From Fasciola hepatica (lineage: Eukaryota > Platyhelminthes > Trematoda > Plagiorchiida > Fasciolidae), in contig CANUEZ040000116.1 of the NCBI GenBank assembly GCA_948099385.1, positions 13,021,001 through 13,085,000 on the forward strand: a stretch of DNA of 64,000 nt, written 5' to 3'. The notes under the pieces were generated by a model. That model ran no database searches, had not been told where the DNA came from, and worked only from the letters and a program-made list of their open reading frames with translations. Of the stretch, positions 44,347-55,450 are shown in pieces (the first letter of the stretch is position 1; each line of letters opens with the position of its first letter). A program made the translations under genes and the position numbers.

Positions 44347-45812
44347 ATGGAGCGCGTACCAGTGGACGATTCAGTTGTGTTTCGGCGTTTGGTCCGTAGT
44401 GTATACCCCGATATCGACGCATTCCAAGCCGATTTTCGGGAGTTTCAAAAAGAAACTTGCACGTCTTTCTTCGTGTACAGTTCCGAGACGTACGCAATGG
44501 CCAAAAAAGGGGCATCCATCTGCCAGATGGTGTGCCTTATTATTTCAAAAAGTACTGCTGCGTTCACCGCAAAAGGAAATGTGATAAGTCGTCCAGGTAT
44601 GTTATCATTTATCGGTAAATAAATCCCTTTCAGGTATCCTAATTTGGAATGCGGGGCTTTCGTCACGCTTCGATTTGCGGGTTCCTGTTACTGTGTCGTC
44701 AGTTGGTCGATGAAGCATTCGCATAGTTTTCAAGTAGGGAATGAGGGATTTTATGTACGAAATTGTAGACTGACACCTGAGCAGGATGCTCATGTGTTGC
44801 AACTGATGGACACTTTCAGAAAGAAGTCTGAGCTAGGGAGTATACGTTTAAGAAATTCAACCGGCGTCTTAATAATGACGATTTCAGGTCGATAAGAAGA
44901 AGAATGAACAAGAGAGACTTAGTAAGTGAAGTGGAGGAGGTTCAGAAATTGCTGCAGGCCCATGGTTATTCGGAGATAATTTCCGATAACCGTGAGATAA
45001 AGTTTATATTCTTCGTCCCTTCTGTAAGCAAACAGTTATGTCCTAGGTTCAGCGACGTTATTTTGGCAGATGCTACTCACCAACTCAACCGTGGTGGGTA
45101 CATTCTATGGCACACAATGGTAGTTGATGGGGCGGGGTTAGGTCGCAGTGTGTTCTATGCCATTCTCCCAAATGAGAGTGGTGACTGCTATCGTAAGGCT
45201 GTTCATTTTATGAGAAAGATGCTCCCTGAAACCGGTACTTGTAAGACAATCGTAGTTGATAGGAGCTTGGCGCAGTTTAATGCGTTCACGGATATTTACC
45301 CAGAATCTCGTGTGTTATTTTGCCGTTTCCATGTCATGCAAGACATGAAACGTAGATGCAGCCGCCTACATGGAATACAATCCTGTGAAAAGCTACGCAT
45401 CTTTCAGTGGATGCGTAATCTAGTGTTAGCTCAAACTAGGCTTCGTTTTGAGAGGTTTAGGGCAGCAATAGAATGTAGGAGCAATGAGGCGGCTGCATAC
45501 CTGAGTAACACCTGGATACCACTTAGGCAGTTTTGGGCTGGATATGTGACACGTGATGCATTAGTGTTAGGCAATTTTACCACTAACAGGGTAGAAACGG
45601 AAAACAGGCATTTGAAAGATGGCCTGTCCAACCGTTCAAACATCCTGGACGTATTCAAAAACGTAGTCAAGCGTGTTCAGTCGTTGACTGAAAAAAGCCG
45701 TCATAGGGTTGCTAAGGATCAGATGGCTTGTTATAGGGCACCAGATGGGATGCAATGGTTTCAACCCTTGGGAAGAGAACAAGATTTAGCGCGCGACCTT
45801 GACGGCAATTAA
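44347..45812 (+). pseudogene. MULE-type transposase gene, frame-broken and 3'-truncated
   Basis: Three blocks in different frames. Block 1 begins MERVPVDDSVVFRRLV and changes frame in an A6/G4 run near 44502-44511. It then reads YYFKKYCCVHRKRKCDKSSR, joined across a 37-bp intron to YPNLECGAFVTLRF and SMKHSH: a Cys/His zinc-binding module of the FAR1/WRKY-like kind. Block 3 (44904-45812, 302 codons) is the MULE catalytic domain: DATHQ with Asp56, VVDRS with Asp119, CRFHVMQ (Cys140, His143) and NRVETENRH with Glu231/Glu233. The SWIM zinc finger that usually follows is missing. The frame ends within a few bases of the LINE array's tail, so the LINE probably cut it. The two frame changes each fit one missing base, which could be mutation or a base-calling error. 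Confidence 0.85.
44597..44633 (+). other. 37-bp micro-intron in the MULE gene
   Basis: GTATGTTATC at the start and CCCTTTCAG at the end. Removing it joins CDKSSR to YPNLECGAF in one frame, giving a complete zinc-binding module. Confidence 0.8.
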
Positions 45813-45814
45813 GT

Positions 45815-45839
45815 TCAGTTCAGTTCAGTTCGGTTCAGT
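45815..45839 (-). repeat. Short (TCAGT)n LINE tail
   Basis: Five pentamers including the variant TCGGT in the next-to-last place. This is the 3' end of the leftmost LINE unit and abuts the truncated MULE gene. Confidence 0.9.
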
Positions 45840-47635
45840 TTTCACAGGACTTGGTGTGGCTAGAGCCAATCGTGTGTCCAGATTGTTGTGTTGTCGGCGC
45901 GTTTCCGTAGCTCCCAACACTGCGTGATTTTCTTTTTCTGAAAGGCGAAAATTTTGTGCAGTGTCAGCCCTGGCAGAGTAAGGTGGAAACAATGAGTAAA
46001 TTACATCTGACCCTAAAAGCTGCTTAACATATCTCGGGGTATACTGCCACCCATTAGAGGTCTACTGCTTTCTTAGAAGCCTTCACGGTTGGGGTATTTA
46101 TGACCTCTTCCGGGAGCTTATTCCAATAGGGTACCACTCTATTTGAGAAGTACTTCGCCCTAATTCGGAGCCTCGAATGCTTCCTTTGTATTCTGAGGCT
46201 ATGCCCCCTTGTACCTCTCTCGGGGATCAGAGAGAAAAGGTCCTCTCGTCTTAATCCTGATAGTCCTTTCATTGCCTTGAAGGTTTCTATCAAATCCCCT
46301 CGAAAGCGCCGTCATTCCATCGAGAACAGGTCTAGGGCACGGGGTCCACTCTTGTAAGTGCCTACCACTGTTGCTCTCCTCCAGTCTCCCGGCACAATTC
46401 CATCTCTAAGTGACGTTTCATACAGATTCGTCACCGGAGCCTTCAGGACCTCGGCCAGAGGCTGAACGATTGCTGGATGAATCCCGTCTGGACCTGCTGC
46501 TTTATTTCTATTCAACGTTTGCAACTCCGCGTACACTTCTTCTCCTACAGTAAGTTCGGGTATTGGGGGTGCCTGTGGGCCCTCCATTCTTTCCTCCAAA
46601 CTATTTTCTGGTCGATATATGCCCTTGAAGAACGCCAAGAGCATGTCAGCCTTCTCCTCGTCGTTTAGAGCTGGTCGTCCCTGTGCTCCTTCCAAAGTTG
46701 CTACGCTCTCTCTCATACGTTTGTGAGATTGCACGTAGGCGTAGAATCGCTTTGAGTTTGTGCGGGCCGACGCAGCTAACCGACGCTCGAAGGCATATTT
46801 CTCCACTCTCTGGATCCCTTGATCTCTGTTCCTAGCCATCTTATAGCTATTCCACGCCCCTGAGTTCTGTACAGCTTGTACGCCGCCCATTGTTGCCTAC
46901 AAATAACTATGGCCTTGCGGACTTTTGACTTCCACCATGGGGGTAGATTTCTACTGCTTGCCACCGTCAGGGGTGCGAACTCATCTGTGAGTTCCAGAAG
47001 CTCCATCTTGATGGTCTCCCAAGGTTCCTCTACGGAGGAGTTTGTGTCTCGGTGTCCACTGAATTTCCTCCGCCGCCCACTTTAGATCGCCTATGTTGAT
47101 TATTCCATAGCGCCTACGAAAGACGATTTCCTTCGGCGCCTTGCTTAGTCTTAGTGTGACCCTTAGGACTGCATGATCACTTTTTCCAAGTGGCTCTTCC
47201 CACTTGATTTCCTTAACGTCCTGATGGTGCCGCGTGATGATTAAGTCAAGGAGAGACGGGTGCTGTCCACCTCTGTGTCTAGTGGCCTGTGTCACATGCT
47301 GCGTAAGTGCATGTAACTGGACCCACTGCAGAAACTTGTCGCCCGTCGATCCCCTTGGTGCGATCCCGCTTTCCAAGTTAATTTCGGGTAGGTTGAGATC
47401 CCCTAATAAGATGAACTCCTTTGTCTGTTCCAGCAACGCATCCAGCATTTGCAGGAGCTCAACGTCTTCCTCATCTGTGGCTAGCGGTGCCCTGTAGATA
47501 CAGATAATGCATACTGTTCGCGCCTCGATTCTGATAAATCAGGACCTGGCCTGTACATTACCGGAGACTTAGTTGAACGGAGCCTCCCAATGGCCTATGT
47601 CGGTGCGTGTTAGAAGTGCCACTCCGCCCCCCAAT
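45840..47635 (-). mobile_element. CR1-like LINE tandem unit 1 (deleted, truncated)
   Basis: Read on the minus strand: a fragment of the endonuclease (47448-46981, with LLGDLNLPEINLE and KSDHAVLRV), then the pre-RT and early RT region (46890-46312, with NKAAGPDGIHPAIV and PGDWRRATVV). A sharp junction near 46340 follows, then the protein's last 79 codons (46293-46054) and the 3' UTR. Compared with the full copy, about 947 bp (about 51985-52931) holding the whole RT catalytic core are gone. Such a unit cannot code for a working RT. Confidence 0.93.
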
Positions 47636-47720
47636 TCAGTTCAGTTCAGTTCAGTTCAGTTCAGTTCAGTTCAGTTCAGTTCAGTTCAGTTCAGTTCAGT
47701 TCAGTTCAGTTCGGTTCAGT
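47634..47720 (-). repeat. (TCAGT)n tract between units 1 and 2
   Basis: Seventeen pentamers with TCGGT next to last: the 3' tail of unit 2, joined directly to the truncated 5' end of unit 1. A Val-Gln-Phe-Ser-Ser repeat ORF through it is meaningless. Confidence 0.95.
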
Positions 47721-49516
47721 TTTCACAGGACTTGGTGTGGCTAGAGCCAATCGTGTGTCCAGATTGTTGTGTTGTCGGCGCGTTTCCGTAGCTCCCAACA
47801 CTGCGTGATTTTCTTTTTCTGAAAGGCGAAAATTTTGTGCAGTGTCAGCCCTGGCAGAGTAAGGTGGAAACAATGAGTAAATTACATCTGACCCTAAAAG
47901 CTGCTTAACATATCTCGGGGTATACTGCCACCCATTAGAGGTCTACTGCTTTCTTAGAAGCCTTCACGGTTGGGGTATTTATGACCTCTTCCGGGAGCTT
48001 ATTCCAATAGGGTACCACTCTATTTGAGAAGTACTTCGCCCTAATTCGGAGCCTCGAATGCTTCCTTTGTATTCTGAGGCTATGCCCCCTTGTACCTCTC
48101 TCGGGGATCAGAGAGAAAAGGTCCTCTCGTCTTAATCCTGATAGTCCTTTCATTGCCTTGAAGGTTTCTATCAAATCCCCTCGAAAGCGCCGTCATTCCA
48201 TCGAGAACAGGTCTAGGGCACGGGGTCCACTCTTGTAAGTGCCTACCACTGTTGCTCTCCTCCAGTCTCCCGGCACAATTCCATCTCTAAGTGACGTTTC
48301 ATACAGATTCGTCACCGGAGCCTTCAGGACCTCGGCCAGAGGCTGAACGATTGCTGGATGAATCCCGTCTGGACCTGCTGCTTTATTTCTATTCAACGTT
48401 TGCAACTCCGCGTACACTTCTTCTCCTACAGTAAGTTCGGGTATTGGGGGTGCCTGTGGGCCCTCCATTCTTTCCTCCAAACTATTTTCTGGTCGATATA
48501 TGCCCTTGAAGAACGCCAAGAGCATGTCAGCCTTCTCCTCGTCGTTTAGAGCTGGTCGTCCCTGTGCTCCTTCCAAAGTTGCTACGCTCTCTCTCATACG
48601 TTTGTGAGATTGCACGTAGGCGTAGAATCGCTTTGAGTTTGTGCGGGCCGACGCAGCTAACCGACGCTCGAAGGCATATTTCTCCACTCTCTGGATCCCT
48701 TGATCTCTGTTCCTAGCCATCTTATAGCTATTCCACGCCCCTGAGTTCTGTACAGCTTGTACGCCGCCCATTGTTGCCTACAAATAACTATGGCCTTGCG
48801 GACTTTTGACTTCCACCATGGGGGTAGATTTCTACTGCTTGCCACCGTCAGGGGTGCGAACTCATCTGTGAGTTCCAGAAGCTCCATCTTGATGGTCTCC
48901 CAAGGTTCCTCTACGGAGGAGTTTGTGTCTCGGTGTCCACTGAATTTCCCCCGCCGCCCACTTTAGATCGCCTATGTTGATTATTCCATAGCGCCTACGA
49001 AAGACGATTTCCTTCGGCGCCTTGCTTAGTCTTAGTGTGACCCTTAGGACTGCATGATCACTTTTTCCAAGTGGCTCTTCCCACTTGATTTCCTTAACGT
49101 CCTGATGGTGCCGCGTGATGATTAAGTCAAGGAGAGACGGGTGCTGTCCACCTCTGTGTCTAGTGGCCTGTGTCACATGCTGCGTAAGTGCATGTAACTG
49201 GACCCACTGCAGAAACTTGTCGCCCGTCGATCCCCTTGGTGCGATCCCGCTTTCCAAGTTAATTTCGGGTAGGTTGAGATCCCCTAATAAGATGAACTCC
49301 TTTGTCTGTTCCAGCAACGCATCCAGCATTTGCAGGAGCTCAACGTCTTCCTCATCTGTGGCTAGCGGTGCCCTGTAGATACAGATAATGCATACTGTTC
49401 GCGCCTCGATTCTGATAAATCAGGACCTGGCCTGTACATTACCGGAGACTTAGTTGAACGGAGCCTCCCAATGGCCTATGTCGGTGCGTGTTAGAAGTGC
49501 CACTCCGCCCCCCAAT
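47721..49516 (-). mobile_element. CR1-like LINE tandem unit 2
   Basis: Same structure and same deletion junction as unit 1, shifted by exactly 1881 bp. The only difference I noticed is one base near 48950 (Glu to Gly in the endonuclease fragment). Confidence 0.93.
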
Positions 49517-49601
49517 TCAGTTCAGTTCAGTTCAGTTCAGTTCAGTTCAGTTCAGTTCAGTTCAGTTCAGTTCAGTTCAGTTCAGTTCAGTTCGGTTCAG
49601 T
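49515..49601 (-). repeat. (TCAGT)n tract between units 2 and 3
   Basis: Same length and same variant position as the tract at 47634-47720. Confidence 0.95.
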
Positions 49602-51397
49602 TTTCACAGGACTTGGTGTGGCTAGAGCCAATCGTGTGTCCAGATTGTTGTGTTGTCGGCGCGTTTCCGTAGCTCCCAACACTGCGTGATTTTCTTTTTC
49701 TGAAAGGCGAAAATTTTGTGCAGTGTCAGCCCTGGCAGAGTAAGGTGGAAACAATGAGTAAATTACATCTGACCCTAAAAGCTGCTTAACATATCTCGGG
49801 GTATACTGCCACCCATTAGAGGTCTACTGCTTTCTTAGAAGCCTTCACGGTTGGGGTATTTATGACCTCTTCCGGGAGCTTATTCCAATAGGGTACCACT
49901 CTATTTGAGAAGTACTTCGCCCTAATTCGGAGCCTCGAATGCTTCCTTTGTATTCTGAGGCTATGCCCCCTTGTACCTCTCTCGGGGATCAGAGAGAAAA
50001 GGTCCTCTCGTCTTAATCCTGATAGTCCTTTCATTGCCTTGAAGGTTTCTATCAAATCCCCTCGAAAGCGCCGTCATTCCATCGAGAACAGGTCTAGGGC
50101 ACGGGGTCCACTCTTGTAAGTGCCTACCACTGTTGCTCTCCTCCAGTCTCCCGGCACAATTCCATCTCTAAGTGACGTTTCATACAGATTCGTCACCGGA
50201 GCCTTCAGGACCTCGGCCAGAGGCTGAACGATTGCTGGATGAATCCCGTCTGGACCTGCTGCTTTATTTCTATTCAACGTTTGCAACTCCGCGTACACTT
50301 CTTCTCCTACAGTAAGTTCGGGTATTGGGGGTGCCTGTGGGCCCTCCATTCTTTCCTCCAAACTATTTTCTGGTCGATATATGCCCTTGAAGAACGCCAA
50401 GAGCATGTCAGCCTTCTCCTCGTCGTTTAGAGCTGGTCGTCCCTGTGCTCCTTCCAAAGTTGCTACGCTCTCTCTCATACGTTTGTGAGATTGCACGTAG
50501 GCGTAGAATCGCTTTGAGTTTGTGCGGGCCGACGCAGCTAACCGACGCTCGAAGGCATATTTCTCCACTCTCTGGATCCCTTGATCTCTGTTCCTAGCCA
50601 TCTTATAGCTATTCCACGCCCCTGAGTTCTGTACAGCTTGTACGCCGCCCATTGTTGCCTACAAATAACTATGGCCTTGCGGACTTTTGACTTCCACCAT
50701 GGGGGTAGATTTCTACTGCTTGCCACCGTCAGGGGTGCGAACTCATCTGTGAGTTCCAGAAGCTCCATCTTGATGGTCTCCCAAGGTTCCTCTACGGAGG
50801 AGTTTGTGTCTCGGTGTCCACTGAATTTCCTCCGCCGCCCACTTTAGATCGCCTATGTTGATTATTCCATAGCGCCTACGAAAGACGATTTCCTTCGGCG
50901 CCTTGCTTAGTCTTAGTGTGACCCTTAGGACTGCATGATCACTTTTTCCAAGTGGCTCTTCCCACTTGATTTCCTTAACGTCCTGATGGTGCCGCGTGAT
51001 GATTAAGTCAAGGAGAGACGGGTGCTGTCCACCTCTGTGTCTAGTGGCCTGTGTCACATGCTGCGTAAGTGCATGTAACTGGACCCACTGCAGAAACTTG
51101 TCGCCCGTCGATCCCCTTGGTGCGATCCCGCTTTCCAAGTTAATTTCGGGTAGGTTGAGATCCCCTAATAAGATGAACTCCTTTGTCTGTTCCAGCAACG
51201 CATCCAGCATTTGCAGGAGCTCAACGTCTTCCTCATCTGTGGCTAGCGGTGCCCTGTAGATACAGATAATGCATACTGTTCGCGCCTCGATTCTGATAAA
51301 TCAGGACCTGGCCTGTACATTACCGGAGACTTAGTTGAACGGAGCCTCCCAATGGCCTATGTCGGTGCGTGTTAGAAGTGCCACTCCGCCCCCCAAT
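49602..51397 (-). mobile_element. CR1-like LINE tandem unit 3
   Basis: Same structure again, shifted by another 1881 bp. Its truncated 5' end touches the 3' tail of the full-length copy. Confidence 0.93.
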
Positions 51398-51482
51398 TCA
51401 GTTCAGTTCAGTTCAGTTCAGTTCAGTTCAGTTCAGTTCAGTTCAGTTCAGTTCAGTTCAGTTCAGTTCAGTTCGGTTCAGT
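51396..51482 (-). repeat. (TCAGT)n tail of the full-length LINE
   Basis: Seventeen pentamers with the same TCGGT variant as in the other tracts; 3' end of the element at 51483-55990. Confidence 0.95.
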
Positions 51483-51696
51483 TTTCACAGGACTTGGTGT
51501 GGCTAGAGCCAATCGTGTGTCCAGATTGTTGTGTTGTCGGCGCGTTTCCGTAGCTCCCAACACTGCGTGATTTTCTTTTTCTGAAAGGCGAAAATTTTGT
51601 GCAGTGTCAGCCCTGGCAGAGTAAGGTGGAAACAATGAGTAAATTACATCTGACCCTAAAAGCTGCTTAACATATTTCGGGGTATACTGCCACCCA

Positions 51697-52110
51697 TTAG
51701 AGGTCTACTGCTTTCTTAGAAGCCTTCACGGTTGGGGTATTTATGACCTCTTCCGGGAGCTTATTCCAATAGGGTACCACTCTATTTGAGAAGCACTTCG
51801 CCCTACTTTGGAGCCTCGAATGCTTCCTTTGTAATCTAAGGCTATGCCCCCTTGTACCTCTCTCGGGGATCAGAGAGAAAAGGTCCTCTCGTCTTATTCC
51901 TGATAGTCCTTTCATTGCCTTGAAGGTTTCTATCAAATCCCCTCGAAAGCGCCGTCTTTCCATCGAGGACAGATCTAGGGCACGAAGACGCTCTGTGTAG
52001 TTAAACCCCCTTTGCCCGGCCACCATTCTAGCGGTTAGCCCTTGCACTTTCTCCAGACAGTCGATATCTTTCTGGTAGTACGGTGCCCAGGCCTGCACGC
52101 AGTACTCCAT
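51697..52110 (-). CDS. CR1-like ORF2 C-terminal domain
   Basis: 137 codons with MEYCVQAWAPYYQKDIDCLE and QRGFNYTERLRALDL, then ETFKAMKGL and YWNKLPEEVI, the usual end of CR1 proteins. A stop at about 52165 and a frame change separate it from the RT. Confidence 0.85.
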   Translation of the reverse strand: MEYCVQAWAPYYQKDIDCLEKVQGLTARMVAGQRGFNYTERLRALDLSSMERRRFRGDLIETFKAMKGLSGIRREDLFSLIPERGTRGHSLRLQRKHSRLQSRAKCFSNRVVPYWNKLPEEVINTPTVKASKKAVDL

Positions 52111-52161
52111 ATGCGGTCTAACTATGGCCTGATATATCGGAACGAAAATCTCCGGATCTCT

Positions 52162-53481
52162 TCACGACATAATGGATCTAACTCGAAAGATTTCTCTCCT
52201 GGCCATATTGGCTGCTGAGGTGCACTGCTTTGATGGCTTAAAGCTGTTGTCCATTATAACGCCCAAGTCTTTGACCTGCGAGACCACCTGCACAGAACCC
52301 GTACCATTCTCACTAGCCCCTGTATTTGTGGTCAACCATTGACACTTGGTGAGGTTTAGTGGAAGGTCCCATTTGCGTGCCCAGTTTTGTAATGCTAACA
52401 CGTCAAGTTCTATATCTACTCCAGCTATCTTGACGTCATCGGCAAAAGTAAAGGTGAGGTTTGTAAGCCCACGTGCTAGGTCGTTGGTGAAGATGAGGGA
52501 GAGCAGAGGGCCGAGCACCGAGCCCTGTGGCCCCCCAATTCTTACACCTGGTTTTGAAACATGACTCCCAACCTTAACACTAAAGGTTCGCCCTGATAAG
52601 AAACTACCTATCCATTGTATTGCCTTTCCAACAATTCCCATAGACTGCAGTTTGACGTCCAGAAATATGTGGTTCACAGAATCAAACGCCTTGCTGAAGT
52701 CCAAGTAACAGACCGCAATCGATTGCCCTTCGTCCAGACGCCTGGTCACCTCATCGAGGAACAGCAGGAGATTCGTCAGACAGGATCGCCCTGTCACAAA
52801 CCCATGCTTAGCATTTGATATGAAGTTGTGTTGAACCAAATGCATAGAGATCCGTTTCCTGACCATTCGCTCCAAGCACTTACACAGTACTGAAGTCAAA
52901 CTAACCGGCCGGTAATTTTCGACCTTTTGCCGGGGTCCACTATTGTAAGTGCCTACCACTGTTGCTCTCCTCCAGTCTCCCGGCACAATTCCATCTCTAA
53001 GTGACGTTTCATACAGATTCGTCACCGGAGCCTTCAGGACCTCGGCCAGAGGCTGAACGATTGCTGGATGAATCCCGTCTGGACCTGCTGCTTTATTTCT
53101 ATTCAACGTTTGCAACTCCGCGTACACTTCTTCTCCCACAGTAAGTTCGGGTATTGGGGGTGCCTGTGGGCCCTCCATTCTTTCCTCCAAACTATTTTCT
53201 GGTCGATATATGCCCTTGAAGAACGCCAAGAGCATGTCAGCCTTCTCCTCGTCGTTTAGAGCTGGTCGTCCCTGTGCTCCTTCCAAAGTTGCTACGCTCT
53301 CTCTCATACGTTTGTGAGATTGCACGTAGGCGTAGAATCGCTTTGAGTTTGTGCGGGCCGACGCAGCTAACCGACGCTCGAAGGCATATTTCTCCACTCT
53401 CTGGATCCCTTGATCTCTGTTCCTAGCCATCTTATAGCTATTCCACGCCCCTGAGTTCTGTACAGCTTGTACGCCGCCCAT
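52162..53481 (-). CDS. CR1-like ORF2 reverse transcriptase
   Basis: 439 open codons containing all RT motifs: NKAAGPDGIH, WRRATVV, NYRPVSLTSVLCKCLERMV, HGFVTGRSCLTNLLLF, VCYLDFSKAFDSVNH (motif A), GPQGSVLGPLLSLIF (motif B) and TFADDVKIAG (active site). The core is intact. The missing SGVPQG spelling (IGGPQG) is a small departure from the norm. Confidence 0.92.
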   Translation of the reverse strand: MGGVQAVQNSGAWNSYKMARNRDQGIQRVEKYAFERRLAASARTNSKRFYAYVQSHKRMRESVATLEGAQGRPALNDEEKADMLLAFFKGIYRPENSLEERMEGPQAPPIPELTVGEEVYAELQTLNRNKAAGPDGIHPAIVQPLAEVLKAPVTNLYETSLRDGIVPGDWRRATVVGTYNSGPRQKVENYRPVSLTSVLCKCLERMVRKRISMHLVQHNFISNAKHGFVTGRSCLTNLLLFLDEVTRRLDEGQSIAVCYLDFSKAFDSVNHIFLDVKLQSMGIVGKAIQWIGSFLSGRTFSVKVGSHVSKPGVRIGGPQGSVLGPLLSLIFTNDLARGLTNLTFTFADDVKIAGVDIELDVLALQNWARKWDLPLNLTKCQWLTTNTGASENGTGSVQVVSQVKDLGVIMDNSFKPSKQCTSAANMARREIFRVRSIMS

Positions 53482-53571
53482 TGTTGCCTACAAATAACTA
53501 TGGCCTTGCGGACTTTTGACTTCCACCATGGGGGTAGATTTCTACTGCTTGCCACCGTCAGGGGTGCGAAC

Positions 53572-54410
53572 TCATCTGTGAGTTCCAGAAGCTCCATCTT
53601 GATGGTCTCCCAAGGTTCCTCTACGGAGGAGTTTGTGTCTCGGTGTCCACTGAATTTCCTCCGCCGCCCACTTTAGATCGCCTATGTTGATTATTCCATA
53701 GCGCCTACGAAAGACGATTTCCTTCGGCGCCTTGCTTAGTCTTAGTGTGACCCTTAGGACTGCATGATCACTTTTTCCAAGTGGCTCTTCCCACTTGATT
53801 TCCTTAACGTCCTGATGGTGCCGCGTGATGATTAAGTCAAGGAGAGACGGGTGCTGTCCACCTCTGTGTCTAGTGGCCTGTGTCACATGCTGCGTAAGTG
53901 CATGTAACTGGACCCACTGCAGAAACTTGTCGCCCGTCGATCCCCTTGGTGCGATCCCGCTTTCCAAGTTAATTTCGGGTAGGTTGAGATCCCCTAATAA
54001 GATGAACTCCTTTGTCTGTTCCAGCAACGCATCCAGCATTTGCAGGAGCTCAACGTCTTCCTCATCTGTGGCTAGCGGTGCCCTGTAGATACAGATAATG
54101 CATACTGTTCGCGCCTCGATTCTGATAAAGCAGGACCTGGCCTGTACATTACCGGAGACCAAGTTGAACGGAGCTCCCCAATGGCCTTTGTCCGTCCGTA
54201 TCAGAAGTTCTACTCCGCCCTCCTGCCTCCCGTCTGTTCTATCCTGTCTGTAGGCAGCCTATCCCTGGAAGCTCATGTCAGTATCTGGCTTAATCCAAGT
54301 TTCCGTCAATGCAACGACATCGGACTCTGCGATCCTAGTCGTCAAATCCCCTCTTTTTCCCGGGAGACTGCAGGTGTTGGTGTACCATATTGACGGTTCC
54401 CTGGTCCTCG
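53572..54410 (-). pseudogene. CR1-like ORF2 endonuclease, one stop
   Basis: From about 54410 the frame reads WYTNTCSLPGKRGDL and VVALTETWIKP (catalytic Glu), meets a stop near 54270, then EGGVELLIRTDKGHW. The open piece 54162-53572 has LLGDLNLPEINLE, LLDLIITRHH and KSDHAVLRV, the remaining endonuclease motifs. Apart from the stop and a frame change near 53570 the domain is complete. Confidence 0.85.
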
Positions 54411-54763
54411 TTACTGACTTCATTGCTAATTCTAGGGCCAGGGTACCCTCAGGCGCTATCTCCGAGGTGATGCCCCGTTTTTTGACTCTAAAGGTGTTGG
54501 TGGTGCAGCATCTTGCATGTTAAGTGACACTTTGAGTTTCGTGGCTTTTTCCTTTCCACCCGTCGACCCGGTGTCGGGCTCAACATGCACAAAGGACGTT
54601 CCTCACTTTCGAGTCGCCATACGATGGGCCGAGATGGTCCTTCGTCTACCTCAGCCCAACTGGCTTCCTCGGCCTATCGCTCTGATATCTCCAACTTCGC
54701 TGTTCACACCAGGGAGAACGTTTTGGGAGTCTCCTTTAGTATCGGGCTGGCTGGCTTCATGTT

Positions 54764-55450
54764 CTAAACACCAGCCGGACTGGATGCCCTGTGAGTCCTC
54801 TTCTTTTCGGCTTTTCGAACTTTTTGATCATTGGCTTTTTGTTTACCGGCGCCTGAAGCCACCTTTGGTACCTGAGTTTCTCCTTGGGCTTCAGGTGTTG
54901 ACTTCCCCAGAGGAGTCATCTCCAGTTTTGCTATACGTAGATTCGGCCTCTTAAGATCTGGTGTGCCCGTTCTCAGCGAGACTATGGCATTAGCCGGTTT
55001 GACAAATGTTGGGCTGTCAGGTGTAACCCTAACCATTCCCTGCATGCTGCCTTCAACCGCTCCCGCCCTGGACAGCAGCATATCCCCCCAGTAAACACTG
55101 TGCAACACAACTACCGGGGGTCGTGGCGGCGCTGGTTGTGCCCCACGCCATGGTCCTCTTCGGTGACACTTGACTATTGGTGTCGTAGGAGGTAGGCCAG
55201 CCATCCTAAGAACCTCAGTCACATGCCGGCGGTTTTCCTCCTTCCTGATTATACCGTCTTTTACGATGTCCTCCTTAAGGTTATGAAGTAGCAGTCTTCT
55301 ACTTCTGTCTGCCATGACCTCAGTGTCATGTTTCATGCGCTGCACTTCAGCATCTAGGCTCCTAACCTGCTCCCTGAGGGATTCTACTTCCGTCAGGAGG
55401 CCATTTTCCAAATTGGTGGAGCCTTGTCACCTCTTTGCTTTCTTTACCCT
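54764..55450 (-). CDS. CR1-like ORF1, coiled-coil and basic part
   Basis: Continues in another frame from the PHD-like part. It starts with ELKGKESKEVTRLHQLENG and LLTEVESLREQVRSLDAEVQ, a heptad pattern suggesting a coiled coil for ORF1 protein assembly. A Pro-rich middle and a Lys/Arg-rich end (KQKANDQKVRKAEKKRTHR) fit nucleic acid binding. Ends at a stop at 54764. Confidence 0.7.

Noticed and set aside
44840..44902. Second micro-intron in the MULE gene between its zinc module and catalytic domain
   Set aside because: None of the GT/AG pairs tested restores the frame, so a one-base deletion is the simpler explanation.
47573..47791. ORF with repeated Val-Gln-Phe-Ser-Ser (also at 49454-49672 and 51335-51553)
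   Set aside because: It is a translation of the (TCAGT)n tract and LINE 3' UTR on the strand opposite to the element.
45815..51482. Regularly spaced repeats resembling a CRISPR-like array
   Set aside because: The repeats are microsatellite LINE tails separated by 1.8-kb LINE bodies, and the genome is eukaryotic.
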